The translations under genes and the position numbers were made by a program. Below the pieces are notes generated by a model that was not told the origin of the DNA, did not search any database, and saw nothing but the letters and a program-made list of their open reading frames with translations. This document shows positions 49,201 through 60,561 of a DNA stretch of 64,000 nt, piece by piece. Each line of letters starts with the position of its first letter. Position 1 is the first letter of the stretch. The stretch covers positions 69,858,460 through 69,922,459 of the forward strand of contig NC_041409.2 of the NCBI RefSeq assembly GCF_900747795.2. The letters are read 5' to 3'. The DNA is from Erpetoichthys calabaricus (taxonomy: Eukaryota > Chordata > Cladistia > Polypteriformes > Polypteridae).

Positions 49201-52200
49201 ACAAAACCATACAACATTTACACAAATAAAAGACACATCAAAGTAAACAAAAAGGATTTTTGACTACATTCATAGAGAAAATAAACCTTGAGTATCGGTA
49301 TGGGGGATTTGGGGGGCCGTCAATGATTACTTGTAGTAGACAAAGCTAAAATTTTCCTGATTCACCTGGCCACCTGTAGCTTTTTATAATTTCATAAGCA
49401 CTTGCTGAAGTCCACCACTGTGTAAACTAAAGTGAGATAAGTGTGGCGTTGTGTCAATAAATTCTGAATCCTCATATTGGGAGTTTCTCTGACTTCTCAT
49501 TCCATTGAACAGGAGAAGCAGTTTTACAAACAAGCACTGGCAAAAAGTGTTACATGACAATAGTAAAAGAACAGAAACAAAATAGAAGGGGCTCAGTAAC
49601 AATAATGATAGAGAGGCTTTTAGTTTTGAGTGAAAAAACAAGCAGTTCCTGTTTGAGCAACTTGTTCCCCTTCTGTAATAAGGTTATGGTATAATGTGTA
49701 TTTGGCTAAGCCCACTGGGACGTCCTAACATGCAAATTGCTCCAATGTTTGGGGACCATGGGGTTTAAATGCAGCTACTATGGGTTAAAAATAATTTCTA
49801 GTGTGTTTATGACTAGTTGGGCTACTTGTATCAGGTTTATTTTGGTTTTCATTAAAGTACATTATCTTTAATATGCTCTTTGCACACTTAACATACATGA
49901 CAGTTGGAAAGCCACATGAGGTGGAAAATTTCAAGACAACTCTAAGTTATCCTGGTACAAAGAAAACATAAAATTAAACTAACACATTCTTTGAATTTAC
50001 AACAATGAATAAAAATCTTCAGTTTTTGTTTTAGTTAGTGTTTCAGGAGCAGAAGTACTACTATTAAGGTAAAGTAGCTGTTGGTTAGATTGAAGGCTGC
50101 AATTTTTTTTTTTTGCTGCACCCAAAGCTACCCGTTTCATGTATGGATGGTACATGGATGTATCCCAGTCCATTTTCTGGAAACTGCATTGGGTGCAGTT
50201 TTTTTAAAGCCAGTTTAAATAAAGTCCGCTTCATGTTGTTAATGAAATATTTTGTTGTTTCTCCTTTAATTTTGTCATACCTAATTTATTTCTGTAATTT
50301 ACTTTTTGGATCAAAAAAATCAACAAAACTGAATTGTTTGGTACAGTTTAATGACTTGTTCTGTTTCCTTCCAATTATTATTCAAGCAACAACATAATGG
50401 TGAATGTACAAAGGTGCAAATATGCCCAAGTTAATTGCTGTTAATAATGCTGCTACACTACATTTCCATTAGCAACTTGTTATAATATGAATTAGTTAAT
50501 GATACAAAAAGTGAAGTCTAAAACAAATTATTGAATAAAAATCTACAATTACAATGTAGACTAATATTGAATTGTCAGTGATCTCTCTTTTCTTCAAAGC
50601 CACATTTCAATTTACATTTATAGGGTGCCAGAGCGTACCCTGACAGGAACAAAAATATCTCAATATATTATAAAAAAAAATCTTATTAATCAAGGCTAGT
50701 AAATATTAGTAGATACATAAATGATGACATCTAATTTACAATAAATTGAGACATATCACTAGTATTTGTATTGGGGAAAAAAAAAAAGTTGACACTGGGG
50801 TACATTATGAATAAATGAACAGACATGTGGTCACAGTCTATGATGGCTAACATTAAAATGTTTGATGAACATGTACAGTATATGCTGACTTGCTAACATG
50901 AGCAGAAAAGTATAAGCGACAGTTCTTCCACTTGTGTGTTGGGAGTTAACATTTTAATTTTTGACTGTCAATCCATTTTTGATACTGTAGTACAGCAGTG
51001 GAAGTCTTGGACACAAGCAAAGAATCGTCCCTGGCTGATCTCATACACCCATATTCACACAAAGAAGGCAATTTACTTTTCTCTTTGCCATTTACAAGGG
51101 TTTTTAACTTTTACTGTATTACTCTGGTTCATCACAACCCTAGACTTGTTCAGTTAATAAATAGATATTTAGATGCAATGATAATATACTTTTAATATAA
51201 AGAAAACTAGTTGGTGAAAAAATGGCAGTGTGCTGGTTCTGTGAGCAATGCAGCAAAACTAAGCAACCATTCTATCCATATCTTGGAGATTGTTGCCAAA
51301 TTCTGGATCATATGTTATAAAGTCCTAATAAATTGTTTCTCACAATGAACGATTGTGTCACAAAGATCAGATCAGTGTATACTCCGTGATTTGCAGGCTA
51401 CATTTTTGCATGTCACCTAGCATAAAAAATATTGAATAGTTGTACAAGCCTTCATTATAGATGTGCATAATATACAGGGTAAGAACGCCTTGCCTAGATA
51501 ACTGTTATGACTAATCACAGGAGAACTTTTTTCTGATATTATCTGAACAAAAGGAGTGGGAGAATGGTTGCCATTTTTTTTTCTTTCTTTCTCCATATTT
51601 CTTATATTCCATTTAACAAAACTGTTAACTCCACTGGAATTTTTCTAAGGGATTTTTGCTACAAGGTTTCAGGAACTGGATGCATAACTAAACAAGCAGT
51701 GTGGAAACTGTGAAGTACATCAGTAAGTAGCTTTCTGGTTGCTAATAAATAACATGTATTTTAATACAAAATAGTTTGGAATATTTCAGAACTGCAGTTT
51801 GCACAGCTTCTCCACACTATGAGCTTCTAACTTTCAAAACGGTCCATGTCTATTTTGAAGCTTCGATATTGCTGTTCAATTTTCTGATTTTCACATATGG
51901 CATTGTGTATATACTGTACATATGGTCATTTTGCAAAGTTTTGGTAATTTCTGGAATGTTGTTAAGATGTCAGTCACAGGTGCAATGTCTGTTACGTGGC
52001 AAGATCTTAAATTAGCATTGTGTGTTTTAGTTAAAAGGACAGGCAACTTCTAACATGCAGGAGAGTTTGAAACTGCCACGGTATGCAGAGAAGTGGGAGG
52101 AATGCTAACAACAGCTGAGTTTTGTTTTGCATTCATTTTTGCAAATTGCAAAACTCACAAAATATATACATTTTTGTTGTTTTTAATGTCTGTTCTGTGT

Positions 52201-52300
52201 ATTTAATTGCTTTTTTAATTGCTTTTATGCTAATGATTACCTTTTTTCAGGTTATTTCCCAAAAATAATTTTGCCTGTTGTTCCTAGTAGTATGGGAGTA
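49201..52300. other. Intergenic, nothing recognised
   Basis: AT-rich sequence downstream of ACTR10. The open frames are short and show no motif or splice context, and I recognise no repeat family. PSMA3, the next gene in human, is not seen here. Confidence 0.5.
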
Positions 52301-52304
52301 ATTA

Positions 52305-52722
52305 CGAGGGCCTTTTAAAAAGTTTCAGCACTTGTTTTTAACTCTATTTATTAAGAATTTCAAAAACAAATTACATCACATTTCTACATGGAGTGAGGTG
52401 GAGCAGTGGCTCTGAGGCTAGGCATCTGCATTGGCAATTGGAAGGTTGCCGGTTCGAATCCTGTAAAATGCCAAAAGGGACTCTGCTCTGTTGGGCTCTT
52501 GAGCAAGGCCCTTAACCTGCAATTGCTAAGCGCTTTGAGTAGTAAGAAAAGCGCTATATAAATGCAAAGAATTAATGAAAAAAATTATTACATAGTCACC
52601 TTTGTTTTTGACGCAATTTTTCCAGTGTCATACTAACTTTTAAATGCCCAATTACTACTCCTCCCGCCTTTACCGTTTCCAATGAAAATATAAAAGTGCA
52701 GAACCTTTTTGAACGTCCCTCG
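52305..52722. mobile_element. Mariner-type MITE split by a SINE
   Basis: The inverted ends CGAGGGCCTTTTAAAAAGTT (left) and, reversed from the right, CGAGGGACGTTCAAAAAGGT lie between TA sites (52303 and 52723). Without the SINE at 52397-52577 the element would be about 235 bp. No transposase. Confidence 0.75.
52397..52577 (+). mobile_element. tRNA-derived SINE (gcgctatataaatg tail)
   Basis: Head gtggagcagtggctctgagg, a perfect pol III B box GGTTCGAATCC (52451-52461), a middle agcaaggcccttaacctgca, and tail agcgctatataaatgcaaag. It is nested inside the mariner MITE, so it is the younger of the two. Confidence 0.8.
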
Positions 52723-53326
52723 TATATTATGAACCCTGTATCACATTCCGTATTTTACGCGAAAGAAGTGCTTACATTCATGCCTACTAAGGATATATGA
52801 GGGGTGGGCATTGATAATGTGCCTTGACTCAAGTGGCATTATTTAACACACCGGCCCTGCCCAAACCATCTATACACAACCAGTTCTGAAGTGGCACTTA
52901 ATCAGACCTGCACAGCCTTGAAAGGTTGGAGGAAATCCCACAGACTTACTGAAACGAACAATCCAAAATAATTTCACTATAACAATGGATGTGGCACACA
53001 CGATATTAAAAGTACCAGAATTTACAGTTATAGAATGAGGAGCAAACAAACAATTAGAAGAAAGATAAAACTGAAACGTGCTGAACATTTAGATGTTTTG
53101 GATAATACGCACAAAATACTACAGAAGAAAAGGGAATTGGGAAACAGACACAAAGTTGGGAAAGCAAGCCAGTTCTTTTCCTAACAATTAATAAAAACAA
53201 ATTATAATATTACGGTACATTCACGTGAGTATATTGGATATTAAAAGAAGTATTTAAAAGACGTTGGAAAGGTCAAAAAAAAGTAAATCGGATGCAAATA
53301 ATAAAATAACCAACGTATGTATATAG

Positions 53327-53458
53327 GACATCCATCCATCCATTATCCAACCCGCTGAATCCGAACACTGGGTCACGGGGGTCTGCTGGAGCCAATCCCA
53401 GCCAACACAGGGCACAAGGCAGGGAACCAATCCTGGGCAGGGTGCCAACCCACCGCAG
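53327..53458 (-). repeat. L2/CR1-type tail, short copy with target-site duplication
   Basis: The block catccatccattatccaacc ... caacccaccgca is flanked by GTATATAGGACAT on the left and GTATATAGGACAT on the right, a 13-bp target-site duplication. It sits in the first unit of the tandem duplication described separately. Confidence 0.8.
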
Positions 53459-53460
53459 TA

Positions 53461-54700
53461 TATAGGACATTCTTACAAAAAAAGTGTAGCATAGTAAAGT
53501 GCTTTGCAAAATGTAAACGAAAGGCTGACCCCGCCTCATTCTGACATGCGCATAAGCGTCACTGCTGTGCAGTCGTTCCGCCAACAAACCAAGAAAGAGC
53601 CATTTCAGGGTTCAGTAAGCAGGATTTTTTTGTGTCTAAATTTTGTTTCGTTTAAAGTGTGCGTGAATGTAAAGTGATTAGGGATTGCCATGTTCTGGGA
53701 TGGTGCTGGTGTTAAAGTGTTCTTCCATTGACTGTTCTGTGTAGTGTTGACCCGCTATCCTTTGAGCTACTTTGTGTTTGTTGTATCCGAGAAGGCGGTA
53801 AACTGGCAACTGTGTACAGTAGGCCTATGTCCTGTTGTTTCGATATATGCAATATAAAGCATTTCTTAATGTCATTACTTCATTTGAGCATGTAGTTTTT
53901 GTTATATTTAAACATGTGAATGTGGTAAATATTTAGTTACAGCGGATCTACACGTTACTTTTGTAAAGAAACAATGTTATAAGTAATTTCATTAACGCAC
54001 GTATGACGTTCAACTGTCATGACAGTTTGTTTCCGTGTTTTCTGAAAAAAAAAAAAAATAATAACTAGCATTTGCTTATATAGGACATTCGTATAGAAAA
54101 GTGTAGTAAAGTGTTTTGTAATTGTAAACGAAAAAAAATCCACTATTAAAAAGTCTGGCCCAGCCTCATTCCGACATGCGCAGAAGCGTCAGCGTTGTGA
54201 AATCGTTCCACCTTCAAGGCAATAAAAACGCCATTTCAGGATGTAGTCAGCGACAAATTATTATGTATAAATTTAGTTTCGTTTAAAGATTGCGTAAATA
54301 TAAAAGTAATCGATCTCTCATGAAGTAATAAGGGGTTCCATGTTCTGTGATGGTGCTGGTGTTAAGATGTCCATTTAATGACAATTCTGTTGTAGTGCTA
54401 ATCCCTTTGAGCCGCCACGTGTGTGTTGCATCCGTGAAGGCGGTAAACTGGCGACAGTGTGATTCTATATATAACCTTTCGTGATATTATTACTTCATAT
54501 GAGCTTGGTGTTTTTGTAATATTTAACTATGTAAATGTGGTTAAATAGTTTCAGAGCTTTCAGCGGATCCATGCATTACTATTGCAATGAAACAATGTTG
54601 TTCATTCTAAGTAATTTCAGTAACGCAAATATTATTTCAACTATGATGATGAACTGTCATGACAGTTTATTTTCGTGACTTTCAGAAAAGAACACGCAAC
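53461..54700. repeat. Diverged ~0.6-kb direct tandem duplication
   Basis: Unit 1 (about 53461-54052) and unit 2 (about 54079-54690) run in the same order: tataggacattc; gcctcattc(t/c)gacatgcgca; gtttcgtttaaag; ccatgttctg(g/t)gatggtgctggtgtt; aaggcggtaaactggc; ttacttca(t/t)tgagc; and aactgtcatgacagttt. They differ by perhaps a fifth of their bases. No coding frame is shared. Confidence 0.8.
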
Positions 54701-56500
54701 TCCATGTTTACATGCATGTAAAAAATACGATTGTTTATTGCCTATCCCATCAGAAATTTAAAAGGCGGATTAAAAAATAAATTGGTTACTCTGAAAGATT
54801 TTTTATTGTCTCTGACCAGACACCTGCCGGGGCTTCAACTTTAGTCAAAGCCCAAACAGTAATACGTTCTTTTTATTACAATTACAAAAATAAATTATCG
54901 GAATAGAAGAATGCCAAAAGGAGGCGGATGGAAATTGCGCAAGTTAAATTAAAATTGCATTGAAGTTTGTAGGTCTCTTACGGTTAGAGTGGGAAACATC
55001 AATGGTCGAAATGGCCCAAGAGGAACAAAAAACTCCTGCCGGTGAGAATGCTGAGGAAAATAAACAACTACAGGTCACCAAGGCTAAAAAAAAGGTCTGT
55101 CCGGCGCCATCTGGGGCTGCAGTTGGTGTAATGCTGTTGGAAAATTGTGCTTTTACAGTATGCTTAATACCACTCATAATATATAATTTTGTTTGTTTTA
55201 TTTCAGTATTTTTTTATAATTATTTAGATAATGACCCTTAACTTGTGGACTCGGAGCTCATATGGGAAAGCTGATATTTCTGTAATCCAAATGTTCTGTA
55301 ACTGAAATAGCGGGCAGGTGCAAATGAGCTCAACAGATCATTAATATTCATGAGGTAGTGTTCCAAGACTATCAAATTTGGGATTAGATTAAAATTCGGG
55401 GGTGTATACAGAATATACATCGACAGGAATTCTGAAAAAAATATACCTAAAATGGTTAAAAGAGCGCCATTGTTTAAGCTTAGATAAAGTGACCAATGTG
55501 TGTATGTTTGTAAGAATATTTTAAATAGAGGCTTGGGACTTCAGGATTACATGTTTCACAGTTAGCCAAAAATCAGTTTTTACAGATAGTATGATATCAG
55601 TCTTTTTAAGAGAAAGAGCACACAGTTGTGTAGCATGCACACTAATTAGCAATTGCTCTTACACTGTATGAGGAGATTTTTTACTGTAAAACAAATGCAA
55701 AAAGGACAAACTTAAGATGGCGGCAAAGGGGCATATATAGTGTAGGTTTTGATGTGATTATTTCATTTGACACTAAATGAATTCCATAGAGCGTGGTCAC
55801 GTCATGGACAAACGTAAATCAAGTGATTTCGCGTGCAACAGTTAATCAGGCGAGACCTTGAATTCTCTGGACAGCCGATCCCGACACAGCAGTTCGAACG
55901 AATCCGACATCTACATAAACCCTGGCTTCTTGTGACCTTTTAATGAGTCCCAGAGCGGATTCCTAAAGCGAATGAAGCGAAAAAAGCATTTGACATATAT
56001 GACAGATATTTTGTACACACTTATGTTACACGTTTGTTTCTGGCGTGTTGTACACTCGTCTGACCTGCAAGATTTTACTGTATTGTGTACACGTGGCCGT
56101 TCTACTTGCTAATATTCTGAAATAATGTATGATCAATTATGTTGCAGCAGAATCAGATGATATCAGATCCTTCATTCCAAAATGAGAACAGCAATAGAAT
56201 TGAAATAGAAGTCAAGTAGAGAACAACCTTGGAATACGAATAGGATAATGATGTGTATAAAAACGAAGGCACATTTTCGTTTTTTCTGCAGTAGCAGTGG
56301 TGGAGAAATCAGTAGTTCGTACGCCCGAGGCTAGCAGTTTTTTAAATACTGATAACCAAACTGCAGACTCGCAAACTCGGCGGACCACAACTTTTTTTTG
56401 ACTATTTGGTCCATTGTACGGTCTTAACTTGGATGTGACTTTTAAAGACCGCTGATTATTCCACTCCTTACTGTCGTAACCCCGCCTGAAGAAGACGCTG
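54701..56500. other. Intergenic; one unassigned short frame
   Basis: A plus-strand frame with ATG at 55002 reads MVEMAQEEQKTPAGENAEEN and stays open to about 55240. A possible donor (AAAG|gtctgt) is weak. No family match and no partner exon were seen, so it is not called a gene. The rest is AT-rich and featureless. Confidence 0.4.
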
Positions 56501-56509
56501 AAGCTACCT

Positions 56510-56549
56510 GGATGAATTTCCCCCTGGGATTAATAAAGTATCTATCTAT
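56510..56549 (+). mobile_element. Rex1-like LINE, extreme 3' end
   Basis: gaatttccccctgggattaa and then a short (TATC)n run, the same terminal sequence as the copy at 22.5 kb. Confidence 0.6.
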
Positions 56550-56669
56550 TAGTACTTTTATGCTTGACGAGTTCGTGCTGGTCCCGAGGACAGCAGTGTA
56601 GGTGACGTCAGAAGCGACGAGACGCGTTTTGTTTTCGCTGCGCGTCGCGGCGCCGTGCACCCGAAATAG

Positions 56670-56874
56670 TGAATTTCGAAGAGGGGCAAGTTACGTGAGT
56701 GCTAGAAGGATGAAGGAATGGGTCAATACGACAAAACAATTCGTGAAAGCGCAAGGAAGACATGCAAAAATATGTGAAGTGCATCTCTTCATCAAGAAGG
56801 TCTCTCACTGGCAAGAATACAGCACCTGTATTATACTCGCCCTTCCTTTTGGTTAATGGAGCTGCACGCACACA
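56670..56874 (-). mobile_element. PIF/Harbinger transposase N-terminal remnant
   Basis: The minus-strand frame reads KRKGEYNTGAVFLPVRDLLD, then EEMHFTYFCMSSLRFHELF, then CRIDPFL. This is the spacing of the Harbinger region usually written KxxGEYHTL...YFRMS..RF.ELL..I.P.L. The DDE catalytic region was not found. One fragment only. Confidence 0.5.
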
Positions 56875-56939
56875 CCCACTAGCGATCAATATAGCGAAAA
56901 AATGCAGCAAGTCGAAAAAACAAACGAGAAACAATAGCG

Positions 56940-58264
56940 TTAAGCTGAAAATAAACTACAGTGAGAGCAAGAATGACAAAAGTTAATCCTATTCTTTCGT
57001 CGTTCACCGAGATGTATGTAATGATTTGGCACATATGGATTTAAAAAGGAGAGGACATGGCGGAACGTTCCTCTACTGCTCCAGTACCTATTACAAGTGA
57101 AACGAACTATAATCGCAAACAGCATTGTGACAAGAATTAAAACCAAAATAACTTTTTACTTACTTTTAGAGTGGATTAAATACGGAGCATATTCCGCCCA
57201 GTGACGCCGTTTGTTTTTTTGGAAAATTTTGAAGAAGTGAGAAAGAATAGTAATAATAGACTGTTTATTGTACTCGTTCGCCTGCAATAATTACCAAATG
57301 CTGAGACATATCATGAAACGTACACAGATGCAGCGGTAATTCTTGAACTAAATGAGCTTATACTGCAGCTGAGAGAATGACTTAAACTACTCTGCAGCTT
57401 GTTGATCACATATAATCCAATGACTATTCCGACAGTGCTCCTGTCACAAATTTTAAAGTGTTCAGCCTTAAGAAATGGACATTAACCTGCTAAAGGTATA
57501 TGACACTGTAAAGGACATATTTTACCACAGAATAACTCTGAAAGCCGTATTGATGGTATTTTTGATATAAACTAATTGGTGGGAACTAAATTAGGTCTGA
57601 AAGCAACGTGAGAATACAACATTTATTTTTTAATATATATTTTTTAATATATTTTTGTCGACATTAGAAAAAGACTACACGTCAACATGACATATTCCTT
57701 TAAAAATCAACCATTTGTTAAAATATTCAGTTCAAAGATGTCAGTTGTGTTTATATTGTGGTAGTCGTGAGCTATTCATACATGTACAACAAAACTTTAC
57801 AAATGAACGTTTCTGTAAAAAGTTGTAGGTAACCGTCCGCCCCGTATATAAAGCTGATCTATCGGAAAGCGTACCTTTACTACCAGGTTTGCAAAAAATG
57901 GCAACCCAGCAGACTACCTTATGTACAGTATTTACATTGCGCCCAGCCCTGAGTGGTTTGATCAGCATGCATAGATGAGTGTTGTATTGAAATGGTTGTA
58001 TGAGAATGACTACTGGTGATCATATCAGAAAGTCAAATTTCATGCAGCTGACAATATGTCAATAAAGTGTCAACGAGGTAATGGCTGAACGTTAAGCAGT
58101 AAAACTATTTATCATTCACCATTTACATAAAATAAACAAAAACTTTTTGTATTATGTGTCCGTTTTTACGTTGCTAGTATATTTTTTTCTTAGGTTGTTA
58201 CACACATGAAGTACTATATTTTTATTACTTGCTCCAAGAGACAGAAGAGTGGAAAAATGTATTT
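56940..58264. other. Intergenic, nothing recognised
   Basis: No gene, no named repeat. Short frames on both strands have no motif or splice context. Confidence 0.5.
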
Positions 58265-58337
58265 CGCCCAACGTGGGGCTCGAACCCACGACCCTGAGAT
58301 TAAGAGTCTCATGCTCTACCGACTGAGCTAGCCGGGC
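58265..58337 (-). tRNA. tRNA-Lys (anticodon CTT)
   Basis: The minus strand folds as a full 73-nt cloverleaf: acceptor GCCCGGC pairs with GTTGGGC (one G-T) before discriminator G, D-arm GCTCAGTCGGTAGAGC with intact A box, anticodon loop CTCTTAA, and T-arm GTGGGTTCGAGCCCCAC with intact B box. The sequence is essentially the standard vertebrate tRNA-Lys-CTT, there is no intron, and CCA is not encoded. It looks functional. The next sequence, from about 58362, is the AATTCTTGGTA/CCAAT array described separately. Confidence 0.97.
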
Positions 58338-58361
58338 ATTGAGTAAAGAGTTGTAAGTGGG

Positions 58362-58476
58362 GTTAATTCTTGGTAACAAGAACCAATCAAAAGCATGTTC
58401 CGTTATTGTGACTACCAAGAATTACGACAGCGAACCAATCACAGCCCATATCTACCAAGAATTGACAGACCAATCC
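58362..58476 (-). repeat. Left array of AATTCTTGGTAG...GATTGG motifs
   Basis: On the minus strand AATTCTTGGTAG starts at 58463 and at 58423, each followed 18-30 nt later by GATTGG. A plus-strand copy, AATTCTTGGTAAC, lies at 58365-58377. As read on the plus strand this gives CCAAT boxes at 58383, 58435 and 58470. The unit ending GGGCTGTGATTGG closely matches units of the right array at 59.7-59.9 kb, in the opposite direction. Confidence 0.8.
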
Positions 58477-59158
58477 TATGAACCTCGACGGGTATCGTGT
58501 GTTAGTCGAGGTATAGCTGCGATTCTTGAGAGACAGTCTACCAGAAATGATTTCAGGGAGCCAGATTCGAATCCCGCGCATTGTTAAATGGAAGAATATA
58601 TTTCTAAAATATATATATTTTTAACTTTCTCTTCGACGAACGGTGCTTTGAATTCTACTTTGCAGATTTAGTTGTTTATTTTTCTTTTTTGATTAAACAA
58701 AAACTTTAATGAATGATTAATTTGTTAAGGAACACGTGGAAAACAAGCATAGTTAAAATCACAATTAAACAAACTGCCTGCAAATTCTATTGAATCATAA
58801 TTATAACAAATAAAAACGCATTTCACTTACTTATATAGCACCTTTACCATGGTCTCAGACGTCCGCACAGATAACCAAGAGGGGTACAATAAAAATGAAA
58901 GCACAATAAGAATGAATAAATAATAGTTCACAGCCTTGTGTTTGTATGTATTTATAAAATTTGGGAAGTAATATATTCTAGTTGATGGTGACATTTAATT
59001 TGAAGTAGCTAAAAATAAATATTTGGAAATATTGCAAAGGGAAATGTTTATATACTTATAGTAAACAGCACACACACCATTTAGTTAACTTAATTATATT
59101 GTATATATCTTCTTCTTCTTCATTCGGCTGTTGCCGTTAGTGGTTGCCACAGTGGATC

Positions 59159-59224
<66 letters not shown>

Positions 59225-59696
59225 CTTTTATTTTTTATATATACTGTTCTAAAGCACGATTAGAATCGTCCGAGTATTAAAGGTGTAGGTCTATTTTATA
59301 AGCATATTTGATAACATCAGTGTTAATATAGAGTATTACTATAATTATTATTTTTCTGTGTTAGCATTGATATGAACGATTTGTGAAATTAGTGTTAAGT
59401 ATAAAAAATGAAACTATGATTATACAATTCAGTGCTTATTATATTTATACATTATACATATGTCTTTACACGTTTTGTACACATATTTAATAAATGTAAT
59501 AAACTGCACCAAGAATGGCTAAAAAATCATTCAAAAGATGTGTACGTGAATGTAAATATATCTGCACAAACCGACACTCGTGAGTAACATTTTTAGAAAG
59601 TTCAAAATGAAACGCAAATCGCAAAGCGTCTGTGTGCCAACTCGAACAAGCTTTTGCAGAGTTCATTATCTAACAAGAGGCTGACCCGCCCTTTCC
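58477..59696. other. Interval between the two motif arrays
   Basis: AT-rich, no gene. It contains a tRNA-like trace at about 58510-58585 and a (TA)n tract at 59165-59222. Confidence 0.5.
59165..59222. repeat. (TA)n microsatellite
   Basis: About 29 TA repeats between the two motif arrays. Confidence 0.95.
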
Positions 59697-59882
59697 GAGT
59701 TTTGGTGGCCAACACGAGCCGTGATTCGCCAATTCTTGGTAGCCGACCGAGCCGTCATTGGCCAATTCTTGGTAACTGAAACGGGTTGTAAATGGTCAAT
59801 TCTTGGTAGCCGATACGGGCTGCGATTGGCCCGAGCTTTCAATTCTTGGTAGAATCTTGGTAGCAGAAAGCGATCTGATTGG
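59697..59882 (+). repeat. Right array of AATTCTTGGTAG...GATTGG motifs (five units)
   Basis: Five direct units of 33-43 bp start at about 59697 (decayed), 59731, 59764, 59798 and 59841. The shared form is AATTCTTGGTAGCCGA, then a GGGCTG-like stretch, then ATTGGCC. The last unit has its front half doubled (TTCTTGGTAGAATCTTGGTAG). ATTGG is the CCAAT box in reverse. The array lies about 680 bp before the first ATG of the ACOT-like gene. Confidence 0.8.
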
Positions 59883-60561
59883 TTTTCGCTACAAAAAATT
59901 ACCTCGACTCATGGCTGCTCGGGGGCGCCATACAGTCAATATTATTGTTGCTCGTGTACTTGTTTATTTTTTTATCACTTAAAAATATATTTAAGCCTAT
60001 CAACTTCATAATGATTGTTCAATTGCTGTTTTAGGGTTGCCTATGTTGTTTCTTTATTCGCGTATTTTTAACCCAAAATTATATATATTGTTGTCTATAT
60101 AACAAAACCAATATCATTGCAAAGAGAACTAAATACTGTAGCTCTATAAAGTAAGCAAATCATTACAACTCTGTTCCTCTGCATGAAATGAGTATATTAC
60201 ATGTATTTTAATCCTCTATTATCGTGCAAATATGTACTTTTACTTGTGGTAAATTGTTTACTTTTTAATATGCAATTCTAGCATCCTTTGGTGATTTTTT
60301 TTTTTTTTTTTTTTTTTACTTATTTTAACTATTATTTTCTTTAACGCATATCAATGTATTTCGGCGGGATTCGAACTGCGATCCATGAAGCGCTTCATTT
60401 CCTCAGGGTATTCTCGAAAGGCGGTTGTTTGCTTTGTAGTTGCGTCACTAACTCACAAATACGTAACTTTTGAAATTTGGTGGTGATCTTAACAATGTTT
60501 CGATCAAATATAACTTTGAAAATCCGTGTTTACCCCGCAGACTCGTGGACTTTGGATCGCA

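Noticed and set aside
54992-55240. Plus-strand frame MVEMAQEEQKTPAGENAEEN...KAKKKVCPAPSG
   Set aside because: Looks protein-like for about 35 residues, but has no recognised homologue, a weak donor and no partner exon.
48054-58260. PSMA3, the neighbour of ACTR10 in human
   Set aside because: No proteasome alpha-subunit motif was found on either strand, so the synteny differs or the gene lies elsewhere.
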